Origin: CAIYQJ01 sp963717255
GTDB lineage: Bacteria > Chloroflexota > Limnocylindria > Limnocylindrales > CSP1-4
Assembly: GCA_963717255.1 (NCBI GenBank)
Contig: CAVQVT010000003.1
Location: 124,001-188,000 of the forward strand
DNA: 64,000 bases
Direction of reading: 5' to 3'
The translations under genes and the position numbers were made by a program. Within the stretch, counting starts at the first letter, position 1; each line of letters opens with the position of its first letter. Shown here one piece after another: positions 17,876 to 27,010 of this stretch. Under the pieces are notes generated by a model. The model saw only the letters and a list, made by a program, of their open reading frames with translations. It ran no database searches and had not been told where the DNA came from.

Positions 17876-18979
17876 CGGGACGCTCCCTCGACCACGTCGT
17901 CGCCCTCTTCCTCGTCCGCGGCCCAGACCGACGCCTGGTCCGCGGAGCGCTCGCGCAGGGCCTTGATCATCATCGGGACGACCTTGGCGGCGTCCCCGAC
18001 GATCCGGTAGTGCGCGATCTGGAACATCGGCGCGTGCGGGTCCGTGTTGATCGCGATGATCTTGGACGACTGGTCCATCCCGGCCCGGTGCTGGACCGCG
18101 CCCGAGATGCCGGCCGCGATGTAGAGCCGTGGCCGGACGGTGGTGCCGGTCTGGCCCACCTGGTGGTCGCGCTCGATGAACCCGGCGTCCACCGCCGCGC
18201 GGGAGGCGCCCACCTCGCCGCCGAGCACGTTCGCCAGCTCGCGGAGCGCGTCGAAGGTCGCCGGGTCGCCGACGCCCGCGCCGCCGGCCACGACGACCGT
18301 CGCGTCCTTGAGCTTCACGGTCGAATGGCGGGGCTGGTGACTGAGGACCTCCAGGGCGAAGTCGCCCGGCTCGAACGCGGGCGTCACGCGCTCCACGATG
18401 CCGGTCCGGCCCGGGTCCGCGCGCCGGCATCCGCATGACGCCCTCGCGGACCGTGGCCATCTGGGGCCGCGTGTCCGGGTTGACGATCGTGGCGATGAGG
18501 TTGCCGCCGAACGCCGGCCGGATCTGGAAGAGGAGGTTCCGGACGGTCCGGTCGTCGCGCTTGATGTGGTGGTCGCCGATCTGCAGGTCGGTGCAGTCGG
18601 CGGTGAGGCCGCAGCGCAGGGCGCTCGCGACGCGCGGCGCGAGGTCGCGGCCGTTGGGCGTGCCCCCGACGAGGAAGATCTCCGGCCGGTGCCGGCGCGC
18701 CTCCGCGATCGCGACGCGCGCGTACGGGAGGGTGCGGTAGTGGGCCAGCTCGGGATGATCGGCCAGCAGGACGCGGTCGGCACCACGCCCGATGACCTCC
18801 TCCGCCAGCCCCTCCACGCCGTGCCCGCAGAGGAGGCCGACAACGTCGTAGCCCAGGGGATCGGCCAGCTCGCGGGCGCGCCCGACCAGCTCCAGGCTGA
18901 CGTCCGCGATGCGGCCGTCGGCCTGCTCGATGAAGACCCAGATGCTCTTCGGCACGGTCGCGCTGCTCTGCTCGCTCAT
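17872..18979 (-). CDS. etfA: Electron transfer flavoprotein alpha subunit (frameshifted)
   Basis: About 368 residues once one extra base is removed. The N-terminal domain (WVFIEQADGRIADVSLEL...) and the C-terminal FAD domain are both clear; the latter has VAGGAGVGD, the GQTGTTVRPRLYIAAGISGA segment, IIAINTDPHAPMF and YRIVGD, and is canonical for EtfA. The two halves lie in different frames, switching inside the GC-rich stretch near 18418-18424. EtfA binds FAD and, with EtfB, carries electrons between an acyl-CoA dehydrogenase and the quinone pool or ferredoxin. The ATG at 18979 is 6 bases after the etfB stop; the stop overlaps the dehydrogenase start. The apparent long fused ORF etfA-dehydrogenase is rejected. 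Confidence 0.9.
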
Positions 18980-18985
18980 GGCCGC

Positions 18986-19892
18986 CTACCCGACGATGTA
19001 CTCGTGGACCAGCTCCGCCACCATGGCGGAGATGGCCTCGGGAGTGGGCTCGACGGTCCGGCTCTCGGTGCTCTCCAGGACGACGAAGTTCACCTTGTGG
19101 ACCTGGGTGGGCGAGCCGGCCAGCCCGATCGACTCCGCGGCGACCCCGATGTCGTCCGCCGTCCAGACCGGGATCATCGAGATCGCGCTCGCGGAGGTGC
19201 GCGTCGAGCGCATCCTGCGTCCCGAACTCGGGCCAGCGCTGCAGGAGCGCCGGGACCTCCGCCTGCGTCGACGCCAGCTTCTGCGCCATCCGGCGGCGCG
19301 CGGAGGGCGGCCGGGGCGTGTTCGCGGAGCCGACGACGGTCAGCAGGCACGGCATCGCGCAGCGGACGATCTCCGTCCCGTTGTCCAGGGCGCGCTCCGC
19401 CGTGATGCGGCCGTCGGCGATCTCCAGGACCGTCTCCACGTAGGTGACCTGCGGGATGCCCAGCTTCTCGGCCGTCTGCGGCCCCACCTGGGCCGTGTCG
19501 CCGTCGATCGCCTGGCGGCCGGCGAGGATGAGGTCGTAGCGGCCGATCTTCTCGATCGCCTTCTGGAGGGCGAAGGAGGTCGCGAGCGTGTCCGCCCCGG
19601 CGAACCGGCGGTCGGTCATGAGGATCACCCTGTCCGCCCCGCGCCAGAGCGCGTCGCGCAGGACGATCGCCGCCTTGGGCGGGCCCATCGTGATCACGGT
19701 GACCGTCCCGCCGTGTCGCTCGCGGATCTGCAGGGCCATCTCGAGGGCGTTGAGGTCCTCGGGGTTGAAGATCGCCGGCAGGGCGTTCCGGTTCATGGTG
19801 CCGTCCTTGGTCATCGCGTCGCCCGTCACGTTGTGCGTGTCGGGGACCTGCTTGACCAGCACCACGCTGTCGATCGGTCTGGCGTCGGTCAT
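18986..19892 (-). CDS. etfB: Electron transfer flavoprotein beta subunit, bifurcating-type sequence (frameshifted)
   Basis: About 301 residues across a frameshift near 19171-19182 (one extra base), which joins LRERDL to IPVWTADDIG and the conserved LAGSPTQV. The N-terminal part has VKQVPDT, FNPEDLNALE, VITMGPPKA, DRRFAGADTLATS and GRQAIDGDTAQVGPQ. From memory of the family, the last three resemble EtfB of electron-bifurcating clostridial and Acidaminococcus ETFs more than the mitochondrial type. That would allow NADH binding and ferredoxin-linked electron transfer. This is an inference, not a proof. It is the first gene of etfB-etfA-dehydrogenase; GGAGA precedes the ATG at 19892. Confidence 0.9.
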
Positions 19893-20197
19893 CGACGTCT
19901 CCGGGGTCGCCGGGCGGAGCCGGCAGCTGGGTGGCGGGGTCGTGTGGCGGCGGGCGCCCGGCGGGGACGACTCCGGGCGATCGAGGCGTTGCCCGGAAGG
20001 ATACCTGTGGGGAGGGACCGCGGTCGCGCCGAGGTTCGCGCTTCCGGCCCTCGATGACAACCGGCCCTGTCGCGCTCCCCGTGGATGTCTATCGTTCGTC
20101 ACCATGGGGGCTCCGGGCGAGCCATGCGGCGACGATGCCGAGCCCGCCCCCGCCGGGGAGATCGAGCCGGAAGTGGCGCGTCCCGAGGGAGGCCGCC

Positions 20198-22273
20198 ATG
20201 CGTCGGGTCATCGCGCTGATCGCCACCGCCATCCTCGCCGGCGCCCTGGCGCCCTCCGGGGTCGCGGCCACGAGCGTCGACTCCACCGCCACCCGCGCGA
20301 ACGGCTTCGTCGGCGACTTCGACATGCTCGAGCAGGGCACAGCACGCGTGGTGGCCCGCGTCGTCGTGCGGTTCACAGAGCCGACGGCGACGACGCTCGC
20401 CCCCGGCAGCCTCCACATCTACTGGCGCCTCGGCGTGACGACCGACCCGTACGAGGGGACTCCCGCGGTGTTCGGCGCACGCGAGTCGCATGCCCGGATC
20501 CTCCGCACGGCATTCTGGCGCGACTCGCAGTCGGGCGGTCACGGGAGCGAGGTGGACGGCCAGCTGTGCGACTACCTCAACCCGCAGACGGCCTCCTGCC
20601 ACCCCTTCCAGATGGGGTTCTTCACCCCCAGGTCAGGCACCGCCGGCAGGCGCGTCGCCTTCGAGGGGACGGACCAGTGGTGCTGCAACGGCCGCTGGTA
20701 CGACGTCGGGAAGGGGACGTTCCGGCTGACGTATGCCACCGACACACCGGGGTTCCCGTGGTATCCACCGCCGTCGGGGACGACGCCGGCCGCCGCTGCC
20801 GACGCAACGATCGTGCCCATCTCGCAGGGATCGGCGGCGGCTGCTGCGACGCGCGCGAGCGTGAGCACCTTCGTCGGCGACGTCGACCTGGTCGCCGGCA
20901 GCCCTTCCCGCCGTGTCGGCCACATGGTCGCGCGGTTCCAGGTGCCGACCCTCGACCGGCCCGTGCCGGGAAGCCTGGACATCACCTGGCTCGCCGGGTC
21001 CGGGGCGACGGGCTCGGGATGGCCGTCGGCCCGGGTGCGGGAGTCCCACGCCCAGCTGTTGCAGGCCTCGTTCGAGAAGGGGGCGGACGGGCGCGTGCAT
21101 GCCCTGGTCCGAGGACTCATGTGCGACTACACGGGCCCGCAGAAGGCCTCGTGTCATGGGTTCCGGATGGACCTCGCGGGCAGCGCCCGGTCCGGCGGTC
21201 CACGCACGATCGGGTTCGGCCCGTCCGGGTCGTGCTGCTCCGGGCGGTCGTACGTCGCCGGGAAGGGCACGTTCGACATCGTCTTCGTCGCGACTCCCGA
21301 ACGCGAGCGGTCGCGGCTCGTCGGTGCGTCCTTCATGACGTTCTGGGGGCTCGATCCCATCGGCACGGACGGGCGGATCGAGTGGGTCGACCCCCGGAGC
21401 GACACACCCCAGATCGGTGAGTACTCGTCAGCGGACCCGGCGGTCGCCGAGCGCCAGATCACGACGGCGACGAGCCACGGCATCGACCTCTTCTTCATGG
21501 ACTTCGGGTGGATCCAACCGGGAGGTCTGTACGACCTGGCCGCGCAGAGCGGCATCCTCCGGGCGAAGAACGTCGACCAGATCGACGTCGCGGTCCTCTA
21601 CTTCCCAGACCCGGTCGTCTTATGGGGCCTGGGCCCCGATCGCCTCCGCTCCGACTTCGCCTACCTCGCCGCGGTCTACTTCAGCCATCCGAGCTACCTG
21701 CGGGTCGACGGTCGTCCCGTGGTGATCCTCAACGGCCTGACGGCCTACTGGTCCGCCCTGGGGGTCGACGCGACGAACGCCCTCTTCGCGGAGGTGAAGG
21801 CGAAGTACGGGCTCTACCTGGTCGCGGGCTTCCATCCCGACGCCGACCCCGCCGCGCTCGACGACGGCCCGTGGGACGCCTTCATGCTGTGGGGCAACCT
21901 CTGGCACAGCCTCGGCGATGACCCCGACGGGACGTACACCTACGGCCAGTACGCCGCCGCCTACCGGGACCTCTGGCGCCGGTGGCACGACGATGCCGTG
22001 GCGCGCGGCCTGCAGTTCGTGCCGTCCGTCTACCCGGGCTTCGACAACGTGACGTACACGAGCGCACCGTTCACGCAAGGGCACGTCGTCATCGAACGGG
22101 ACCTCGCCGAGTTCACGTCGCTCGTCAGGTTCGCGCGGGAGATGACCACGGACCCGCTGGGCATGACGCTGTTCTTTTCGTGGAACGACTTCACCGAGGG
22201 GCACGCCATCGAGCCGAGCGTCGAGTACGGCGACGCGTACCTGAAGGCGGTCGCGGCGGCGTTCGCCCGATAG
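20198..22273 (+). CDS. Secreted GH99/WbsX-like glycosidase with two N-terminal repeat domains
   Basis: A 691-residue exported protein. Signal peptide about 1-23. Residues about 30-175 and 220-370 are two copies of a domain I do not recognise. Each has FVGDxD, PGSLxIxW, RESHAxxL, CDYxxPQxASCHxF, a CC pair and GKGTF; the paired Cys suggest disulfides. The C-terminal part (about 375-691) resembles the WbsX/GH99-like fold: a TIM-barrel run with IDLFFMDFGW, DGRPVVILNG, YPGFDN and FFSWNDFTEGHAIEP near the end, where the family has its Trp-Asn-Glu/Asp catalytic region. It probably cleaves or binds an alpha-mannan-type glycan outside the cell. The ATG at 20198 follows GAGGGAGG; divergent from etfB. 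Confidence 0.8.
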   Translation: MRRVIALIATAILAGALAPSGVAATSVDSTATRANGFVGDFDMLEQGTARVVARVVVRFTEPTATTLAPGSLHIYWRLGVTTDPYEGTPAVFGARESHARILRTAFWRDSQSGGHGSEVDGQLCDYLNPQTASCHPFQMGFFTPRSGTAGRRVAFEGTDQWCCNGRWYDVGKGTFRLTYATDTPGFPWYPPPSGTTPAAAADATIVPISQGSAAAAATRASVSTFVGDVDLVAGSPSRRVGHMVARFQVPTLDRPVPGSLDITWLAGSGATGSGWPSARVRESHAQLLQASFEKGADGRVHALVRGLMCDYTGPQKASCHGFRMDLAGSARSGGPRTIGFGPSGSCCSGRSYVAGKGTFDIVFVATPERERSRLVGASFMTFWGLDPIGTDGRIEWVDPRSDTPQIGEYSSADPAVAERQITTATSHGIDLFFMDFGWIQPGGLYDLAAQSGILRAKNVDQIDVAVLYFPDPVVLWGLGPDRLRSDFAYLAAVYFSHPSYLRVDGRPVVILNGLTAYWSALGVDATNALFAEVKAKYGLYLVAGFHPDADPAALDDGPWDAFMLWGNLWHSLGDDPDGTYTYGQYAAAYRDLWRRWHDDAVARGLQFVPSVYPGFDNVTYTSAPFTQGHVVIERDLAEFTSLVRFAREMTTDPLGMTLFFSWNDFTEGHAIEPSVEYGDAYLKAVAAAFAR

Positions 22274-22374
22274 GAACGCCGTCCCGGGCGGGTCGCTCGT
22301 CCAGGCTTCCGTGGACACCCGCGGGAGAGGGGTCGGGGCAGCCGTCACGCCCCCGATGCGGCGGGTGGGCGGCG

Positions 22375-22380
22375 TAGACT
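22375..22380 (+). promoter_or_regulatory. -10 box of a probable leaderless transcript (nucleotidyltransferase gene)
   Basis: TAGACT ends 7 bases before the GTG at 22388 and no Shine-Dalgarno sequence intervenes. Confidence 0.5.
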
Positions 22381-22387
22381 CGGGGAC

Positions 22388-22949
22388 GTGGCCATCCACC
22401 GGCACCAGTCGTACGCCGATGCCGTCCGCGACGCCCTCGGGCGCCTCGAGGCGGCCGGGCTCCGCTGGTACCTGACGGGCTCCGAGGCGCTCGGACCCTA
22501 CGCCGAGCCGCGGCAGACGGCCGACACGGACGTCGTGGTCGACCTGCCCGTCGAGCGCTTCGATGCCCGTCTTCGCCCCCTTCGCCGACGCCTACGCGGT
22601 CGCCCGGCCGATCCGCGTGCCCCATCGCTGGCTCGCGTCGCTCGTCTCGCTCGACGGCTGGGGCAAGATCGACATCGTGCTCCGCGACCCGGGGCCCTGG
22701 GCCGGCGAGGCCCTCGAGCGACGTCGGAGGTTCGACCACCCGGGGTACGGCCTCGTCTGGCTCTCCTCGCCCGAGGACCTGCTGCTCGCCAAGCTCGAGT
22801 GGTCGGAGGGGAAGAGCGAGCTGCAGCTCCGCGACTGCGCCAACCTCCTCCGGGCGAACCCGGACCTCGATGCCGCCTATCTCGACCGGCACGCTGGGGA
22901 GCTGGGCGTCGCCGCGCTCCTCGCAAGGGTCCGCGGCGATGTGGCCTGA
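22388..22949 (+). CDS. Predicted nucleotidyltransferase of the AbiEii/DUF6036-like group (frameshifted)
   Basis: About 186 residues once one C is removed from the CCC run 22566-22568. The N-terminal part has the minimal nucleotidyltransferase signature YLTGSEAL...TADTDVVVDL, where the two Asp would bind metal. The second half has DIVLRDPGPW, the LSSPEDLLLAKLEW segment and a basic/acidic helix typical of AbiEii/DUF6036-like proteins. These are often the catalytic member of toxin-antitoxin-like pairs. It overlaps the next gene by 11 bases. The role could be tRNA or protein nucleotidylation; this is not shown. The GTG at 22388 is chosen from the -10 box and the start of similarity. Confidence 0.75.
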
Positions 22950-23256
22950 TCCGGGCGCGGCGCAGCTCGCCGCGGCGCGCCGGGCATGGACGGTCCGAGA
23001 GCGCCTGCGGCTGGCCGAGGAGCTCCGCGACCGGGCGTTCGACCTCGCCTGGGCCGCGCTGCGAGAGCGGGAGGAGGCCGTCGGCCGGCTCGACGAGCTC
23101 TCGCGGGCCCGCTTCGTTCTGCGGCGGCTCTACCCGGAGATGGCGGAGGCGCGGCTGGACGAGGTGATGGATCAGCTGGCGGCGGCGCGATCGCGGGGGA
23201 CCTGGCCCGGGTTCGTGCCTCCCGAGTCGTTCGTCCGGGCCGGCGGCCGTCCCTGA
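22939..23256 (+). CDS. Small helical protein coupled to the nucleotidyltransferase
   Basis: A 105-residue, all-helical, highly charged protein I cannot assign. It is rich in Arg/Glu/Ala with a segment RARFVLRRLYPEMAEARLDEVMDQL that looks like a conserved helix-turn-helix-like hairpin. Its ATG at 22939 lies 11 bases inside the preceding gene, so the two are translated together. Given the pairing it could be the partner or antitoxin of the nucleotidyltransferase. No HEPN motif (Rx4-6H) is visible, so it is not an obvious HEPN-MNT pair. Confidence 0.65.
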   Translation: MWPDPGAAQLAAARRAWTVRERLRLAEELRDRAFDLAWAALREREEAVGRLDELSRARFVLRRLYPEMAEARLDEVMDQLAAARSRGTWPGFVPPESFVRAGGRP

Positions 23257-23446
23257 GTCACCCGCGCGGCCGAAGGGCCCGGGGGTCGGACGACGCATCG
23301 GTCCGGCGCATCCCCCCGCCCGCCCACTGCGCTGAGTGACTTCCGTCGCTGCCACGGGAGGCCTTCGGCACCATCGCCCGGCGGTCGCGGTCCGTCACCA
23401 TCGCCCGGAGAGGAGCGACCCCCGTGGTCTCGGCACGAGGTTCCCC

Positions 23447-25161
23447 ATGGATCGTGAGCTGCAGCACGACGTCGTGATCCTGGGCGCAGGGCTGGCCGGG
23501 CTGCGCGCGGCGGTCGAGATCTCCCGGCGCCTGGGCGGGAAGGTCGACATCGGCATCGTCTCCAAGGTCCAGCTCATGCGCGCCCACTCGGTCTGCGCCG
23601 AGGGCGGCACGGCCGCGGTGCTGCGCGAGGACCTGGGCGACTCGCGCGAGCTGCACGCCTGGGACACGGTGAAGGGCTCCGACTTCCTCGCCGACCAGGA
23701 CGTGGTCCGGACCTTCGTGGACACGATCCCGAAGGAGATCCGCCAGCTCGACCACTGGGGCATCCCCTGGACGCGCGACGAGGACGGCTACATCTCCCAG
23801 CGACCGTTCGGCGGGCACAGCTACCCGCGGGCCACGCTGGCGGCCGACAAGACCGGCTTCTTCGAGATGCAGACGCTGTACGACCAGCTGCAGCGCTACC
23901 GCACCTTCACGCGGTACGACGAGCTGTTCGTGACGGACATCCTCGTCCACGACGGCGCGTTCGCGGGCCTCATCGGCCTGGACACCGGCTCGGGCGACAC
24001 GGTCGCCATCCGCGGCAAGGCGCTCCTGATCGCCTCGGGCGGCGGCGGCTGCCTCTACGGGTTCACGACCTACTCGCAGACCGTCACGGGGGACGGCATG
24101 GCGATGGCCTTCCGGGCCGGGCTGCCGCTGGAGGACATGGAGTTCCTCCAGTTCCACCCGACGGGCCTGGTGCCGAACGGCATCCTCATGACGGAGGCCT
24201 GCCGCGGCGAGGGCGGCTACCTGAAGAACAACCTCGGCGAGCGGTTCATGTCGGACTACGCGCCCAAGCTCATGGAGCTCGCGCCACGCGACATGGTCTC
24301 CCGCGCGGAGACCGAGGAGATCCTCGCCGGGCGCGGCTTCAAGACGCCCGACGGGCAGGACTACCTCGAGCTCGACCTGACCCACCTCGGCGCGGACCGG
24401 ATCAACACGCGGCTCCCGCTCATCCGCGAGGTGACGATCAAGTTCCTCGGTCTCGACCCGATCGAGAAGCCGATCCCGATCCGGCCGGTCGCCCACTACT
24501 CGATGGGCGGCATCGAGACGGACATCACGGGCCGGACGCGCGTCGCGAACATCTGGGCGGCGGGCGAGGCCGCCTGCGTCTCGCTCCACGGAGCCAATCG
24601 ACTCGGCTCCAACTCGACGGCCGAATGCCTGGTCTGGGGCGGGATCGCCGGCGGCGGGATCGCGACGGAGCTGGCCGGGATGGCGGACGCCGTCCCGCTG
24701 CCCGCCGACGGCGTGGCGGCGGCCGCGGACCACATCCGGCAGGTGCTCGCGCGCGAGGGCGGCGAGAACCTCTACGAGCTCCGCCGTCAGCTCCGGAAGA
24801 CGATGGACGACGAGGTCGCGGTCTTCCGCAACGGCCACGACCTGGCCGAGGCGCTCGCGAAGATCCGCGAGATCCGCGGGCGGATGCGCAGGCGCCGGTC
24901 GCCGACACGTCGCGCGTCTACAACTCGAACCTCATCCACGCGCTCGAGCTGGAGAACCTCGTCGACCTCGCCGAGGTGACCGTGGCCGGTGCGCTGGCCC
25001 GCGAGGAGTCGCGCGGCGCACACGCGCGGCGCGACTTCCCCACCCGCGACGACGAGGACTGGCTCCGCCACACGCTCGCCTTCCACACGCCCGACGGTCC
25101 CCGGTTCGACCACAAGCCGGTGACCATCGACATGTGGAAGCCGGTCGAGCGCAAGTACTGA
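23447..25161 (+). CDS. sdhA: Succinate dehydrogenase/fumarate reductase flavoprotein (frameshifted)
   Basis: About 571 residues with one missing base restored. Visible: FAD loop GAGLAGLRAA; AHSVCAEGGTAAV with His47, the site of covalent FAD; FLQFHPTG and EACRGEGGYL of the active site; HYSMGGIETD; and GEAACVSLHGANRLGSNS. The C-terminal helical domain (SRVYNSNLIHALELENLVDLAEV...) lies in the next frame. The shift is between about 24877 and 24892, where one base appears deleted. It oxidises succinate to fumarate in complex II at the cytoplasmic face. Order is sdhA-sdhC-sdhD-sdhB with gaps of 15, 14 and 1 bases. The region 23257-23446 before it holds no gene; GAGAGGAG and CGAGG precede the ATG. 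Confidence 0.95.
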
Positions 25162-25176
25162 CCCCGGAGGAGACCG

Positions 25177-25611
25177 ATGGCATCCCGTGCGCACCCCAAC
25201 CGCCTGGGGATCAAGGGCTGGGTCGCCGGCGGACGCTGGGGCTTCGCCCGCTACATGTACACGCTCCACCGGCTCACCGGCCTGGGCCTGCTGGCGTATT
25301 TCGTCATGCACATCTTCGTCACGTCCACGCGCGCCATCGGGCCGGAGAGCTGGGAGCGGGCGATGGACGTCGTCTCCGGCCCGCTCTTCGCGTTCGGCGA
25401 GTACCTCGTCTTCGCCGCGTTCGTGTTCCACGCGGTGAACGGAATCAGGCTGGGGGCGATCGAGCTCGGCTTCGCGGTGGGCCGGCCGATCGAGCCCGTC
25501 TACCCGTACGAGACCTCCGTCGGGCGGACGATGCGCCTCGCGAAGGCCGTCCTCATGATCGCCTTCGTGGTCGCCGTGTGGGGCGGCCTCGACTTCTTCG
25601 TCTGGAAGTAG
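25177..25611 (+). CDS. sdhC: Succinate dehydrogenase cytochrome b subunit
   Basis: A 144-residue membrane protein with three hydrophobic helices (about 30-50, 68-90, 118-138). LHRLTGLGL with His in the first helix and VMHIF provide candidate haem b ligands, and the His-Arg-x-Thr-Gly pattern is a family signature. It anchors SdhAB to the membrane and passes electrons to quinone. GGAGGAG lies 6 bases before the ATG at 25177. It sits 15 bases after sdhA and 14 before sdhD. Confidence 0.92.
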   Translation: MASRAHPNRLGIKGWVAGGRWGFARYMYTLHRLTGLGLLAYFVMHIFVTSTRAIGPESWERAMDVVSGPLFAFGEYLVFAAFVFHAVNGIRLGAIELGFAVGRPIEPVYPYETSVGRTMRLAKAVLMIAFVVAVWGGLDFFVWK

Positions 25612-25625
25612 GGAGGGTTCGGACG

Positions 25626-26003
25626 ATGCGCGACAGGACCCTCTGGACGTGGCACATCGGCGCGGGCCTCGTGATCCTCGTCCTCCTCGGCCTCCACATG
25701 ACGATCATGCATCTCAACGCCACGCTCGGGTTCTTCGGGGCCGGCAGCGCGGAGCCCATCGGGTGGGAGAGCGTCGCGGCCCGGGCCGGCAGCGCGTTCT
25801 TCACCATCACGTACGTCCTGCTCCTCGGAGCCGCGCTCTACCACGGGTTCTACGGCTTCCGGAACATCCTCATGGAGCTGAACCCGGGGAGGACGCTCCG
25901 ACAGGTCATCAACGTGGGACTGACCATCGTCGGCGTGGCCCTCTTCGTCTTCGGGACGTGGGCCGCCCTCGCCGCGCCCGGCACAGCGACGATGGGGGGC
26001 TGA
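25626..26003 (+). CDS. sdhD: Succinate dehydrogenase membrane anchor subunit
   Basis: A 125-residue protein with three transmembrane helices (about 10-32, 55-80, 92-115). His residues in LHMTIMHLN and LYHGFYGFRNI are candidate haem or quinone contacts. The position between sdhC and sdhB and the size fit SdhD of complex II. AGGGAGG precedes the ATG at 25626. The TGA at 26003 is separated from the sdhB GTG by one base, so translation is coupled. Confidence 0.9.
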   Translation: MRDRTLWTWHIGAGLVILVLLGLHMTIMHLNATLGFFGAGSAEPIGWESVAARAGSAFFTITYVLLLGAALYHGFYGFRNILMELNPGRTLRQVINVGLTIVGVALFVFGTWAALAAPGTATMGG

Positions 26004-26004
26004 C

Positions 26005-26889
26005 GTGACCCAGGACCCCACCAGGCAGGTCACCTTCCACATCCGGCGCTTCGAGCCGGGGACGGACGCTGCGCCCCATTGGGAGAGCCACCGGATCGAG
26101 GTCCTCCCGGGCATGACCGTGCTCGACGGCCTGTGGAAGGTGAAGGAGCTCTCTGCGCCCAGCCTCGCGTGGCGCTCGTCCTGCCGGATGGGCATCTGCG
26201 GCTCGTGCGGGATGCTCATCAACGGGCGCCCCCGCCTCGCCTGCAACACGCAGATCTCCGAGCTGGGGACGGACGTCGTGGCCGTGGCGCCGCTCCCCAA
26301 CTTCGCGATCATCAAGGACCTCGTCCCGGACCTCCGGCCCATGTTCGAGACGCATCGCGAGCTCAAGCCCTACCTGATCCGCGACGACGTCGAGGAGCAG
26401 GAAGACCCCACGCTGGAGTACTGGCAGTCGCCGCACGAGCTGGAGCACTACCTCCAGTTCAGCTACTGCATCAAGTGCGGCTGCTGCATGGCCGCCTGCC
26501 CCACGGTCGCGACCGACCCGCAGTACGCCGGGCCCATGCCCCTCGGCCAGGCCGAGCGCTACAACACGGACTCCCGGGACGGCGGCTTCGCGCAGCGCCG
26601 CGAGGTGCTCTCCGGCGGGAGCGGCCCCTGGCGCTGCCACTTCGCCGGCGAGTGCTCGCAGGTCTGCCCCAAGGGCGTGGACCCCGCCAAGGCGATCCAG
26701 CTCATGAAGCGGGAGATGGTCTCCGACCTTCTCCGGATGCGGAAGCGCCGGGAGCCGGCGCCGGTGGCCCAGCCGCCCAAGGGCCCGCGGCGCGAGGAGA
26801 TCCCCGGCCGCGCCGGAGCGGACCGTCACCGAGGACTGACCGCCCGGGCGCCACGCCCCCGCGGCGGCGAGCCGGAACAGCGGCACTAG
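26005..26889 (+). CDS. sdhB: Succinate dehydrogenase iron-sulfur subunit with extended C-terminus
   Basis: A 294-residue iron-sulfur protein. The N-terminal [2Fe-2S] ferredoxin domain has CRMGICGSC and a fourth Cys in RPRLAC. The C-terminal domain has CIKCGCCMAACP and CHFAGECSQVCPKGVDP for the [4Fe-4S] and [3Fe-4S] clusters. Family members usually end near residue 245, soon after the third cluster. Here an extra 45-50 residue Arg/Pro/Gly-rich tail follows MKREMVSDLLRMRKR and looks non-conserved. Its last two codons and stop fall inside the 76-bp repeat that recurs at 28461, so the original gene end may have been remodelled. The GTG at 26005 is used. Confidence 0.95.
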   Translation: MTQDPTRQVTFHIRRFEPGTDAAPHWESHRIEVLPGMTVLDGLWKVKELSAPSLAWRSSCRMGICGSCGMLINGRPRLACNTQISELGTDVVAVAPLPNFAIIKDLVPDLRPMFETHRELKPYLIRDDVEEQEDPTLEYWQSPHELEHYLQFSYCIKCGCCMAACPTVATDPQYAGPMPLGQAERYNTDSRDGGFAQRREVLSGGSGPWRCHFAGECSQVCPKGVDPAKAIQLMKREMVSDLLRMRKRREPAPVAQPPKGPRREEIPGRAGADRHRGLTARAPRPRGGEPEQRH

Positions 26890-26956
26890 CGCCCCGATCC
26901 CGCCCGGTCGACGAGCGGACACCTCGATACCGTGCCGGTATCCCCGTGTCATGACG
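26881..26956. repeat. 76-bp direct repeat, left copy (end of sdhB)
   Basis: Begins CGGCACTAGCGCCCCGATCC and ends GTGTCATGACG. It matches 28461-28536 without gaps at 67 of 76 positions by hand count. This copy contains the sdhB stop codon and an orphan promoter-like stretch (GGACA, 17 bases, TATCCC) leading to an ATGACG with no gene behind it. The pair encloses the second DUF4143 gene. Confidence 0.85.
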
Positions 26957-27010
26957 GACCGACCCCCACTCACGCCCGTCAGCGGTCGGCGGGTATTCGG
27001 TCGTCCGCGG

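Noticed and set aside
16154..18979. One long ORF that would fuse EtfA to the acyl-CoA dehydrogenase
   Set aside because: The true second half of EtfA lies in another frame and ends at an ATGA overlap with the dehydrogenase start. The fusion frame in between is Arg/Gly-rich nonsense.
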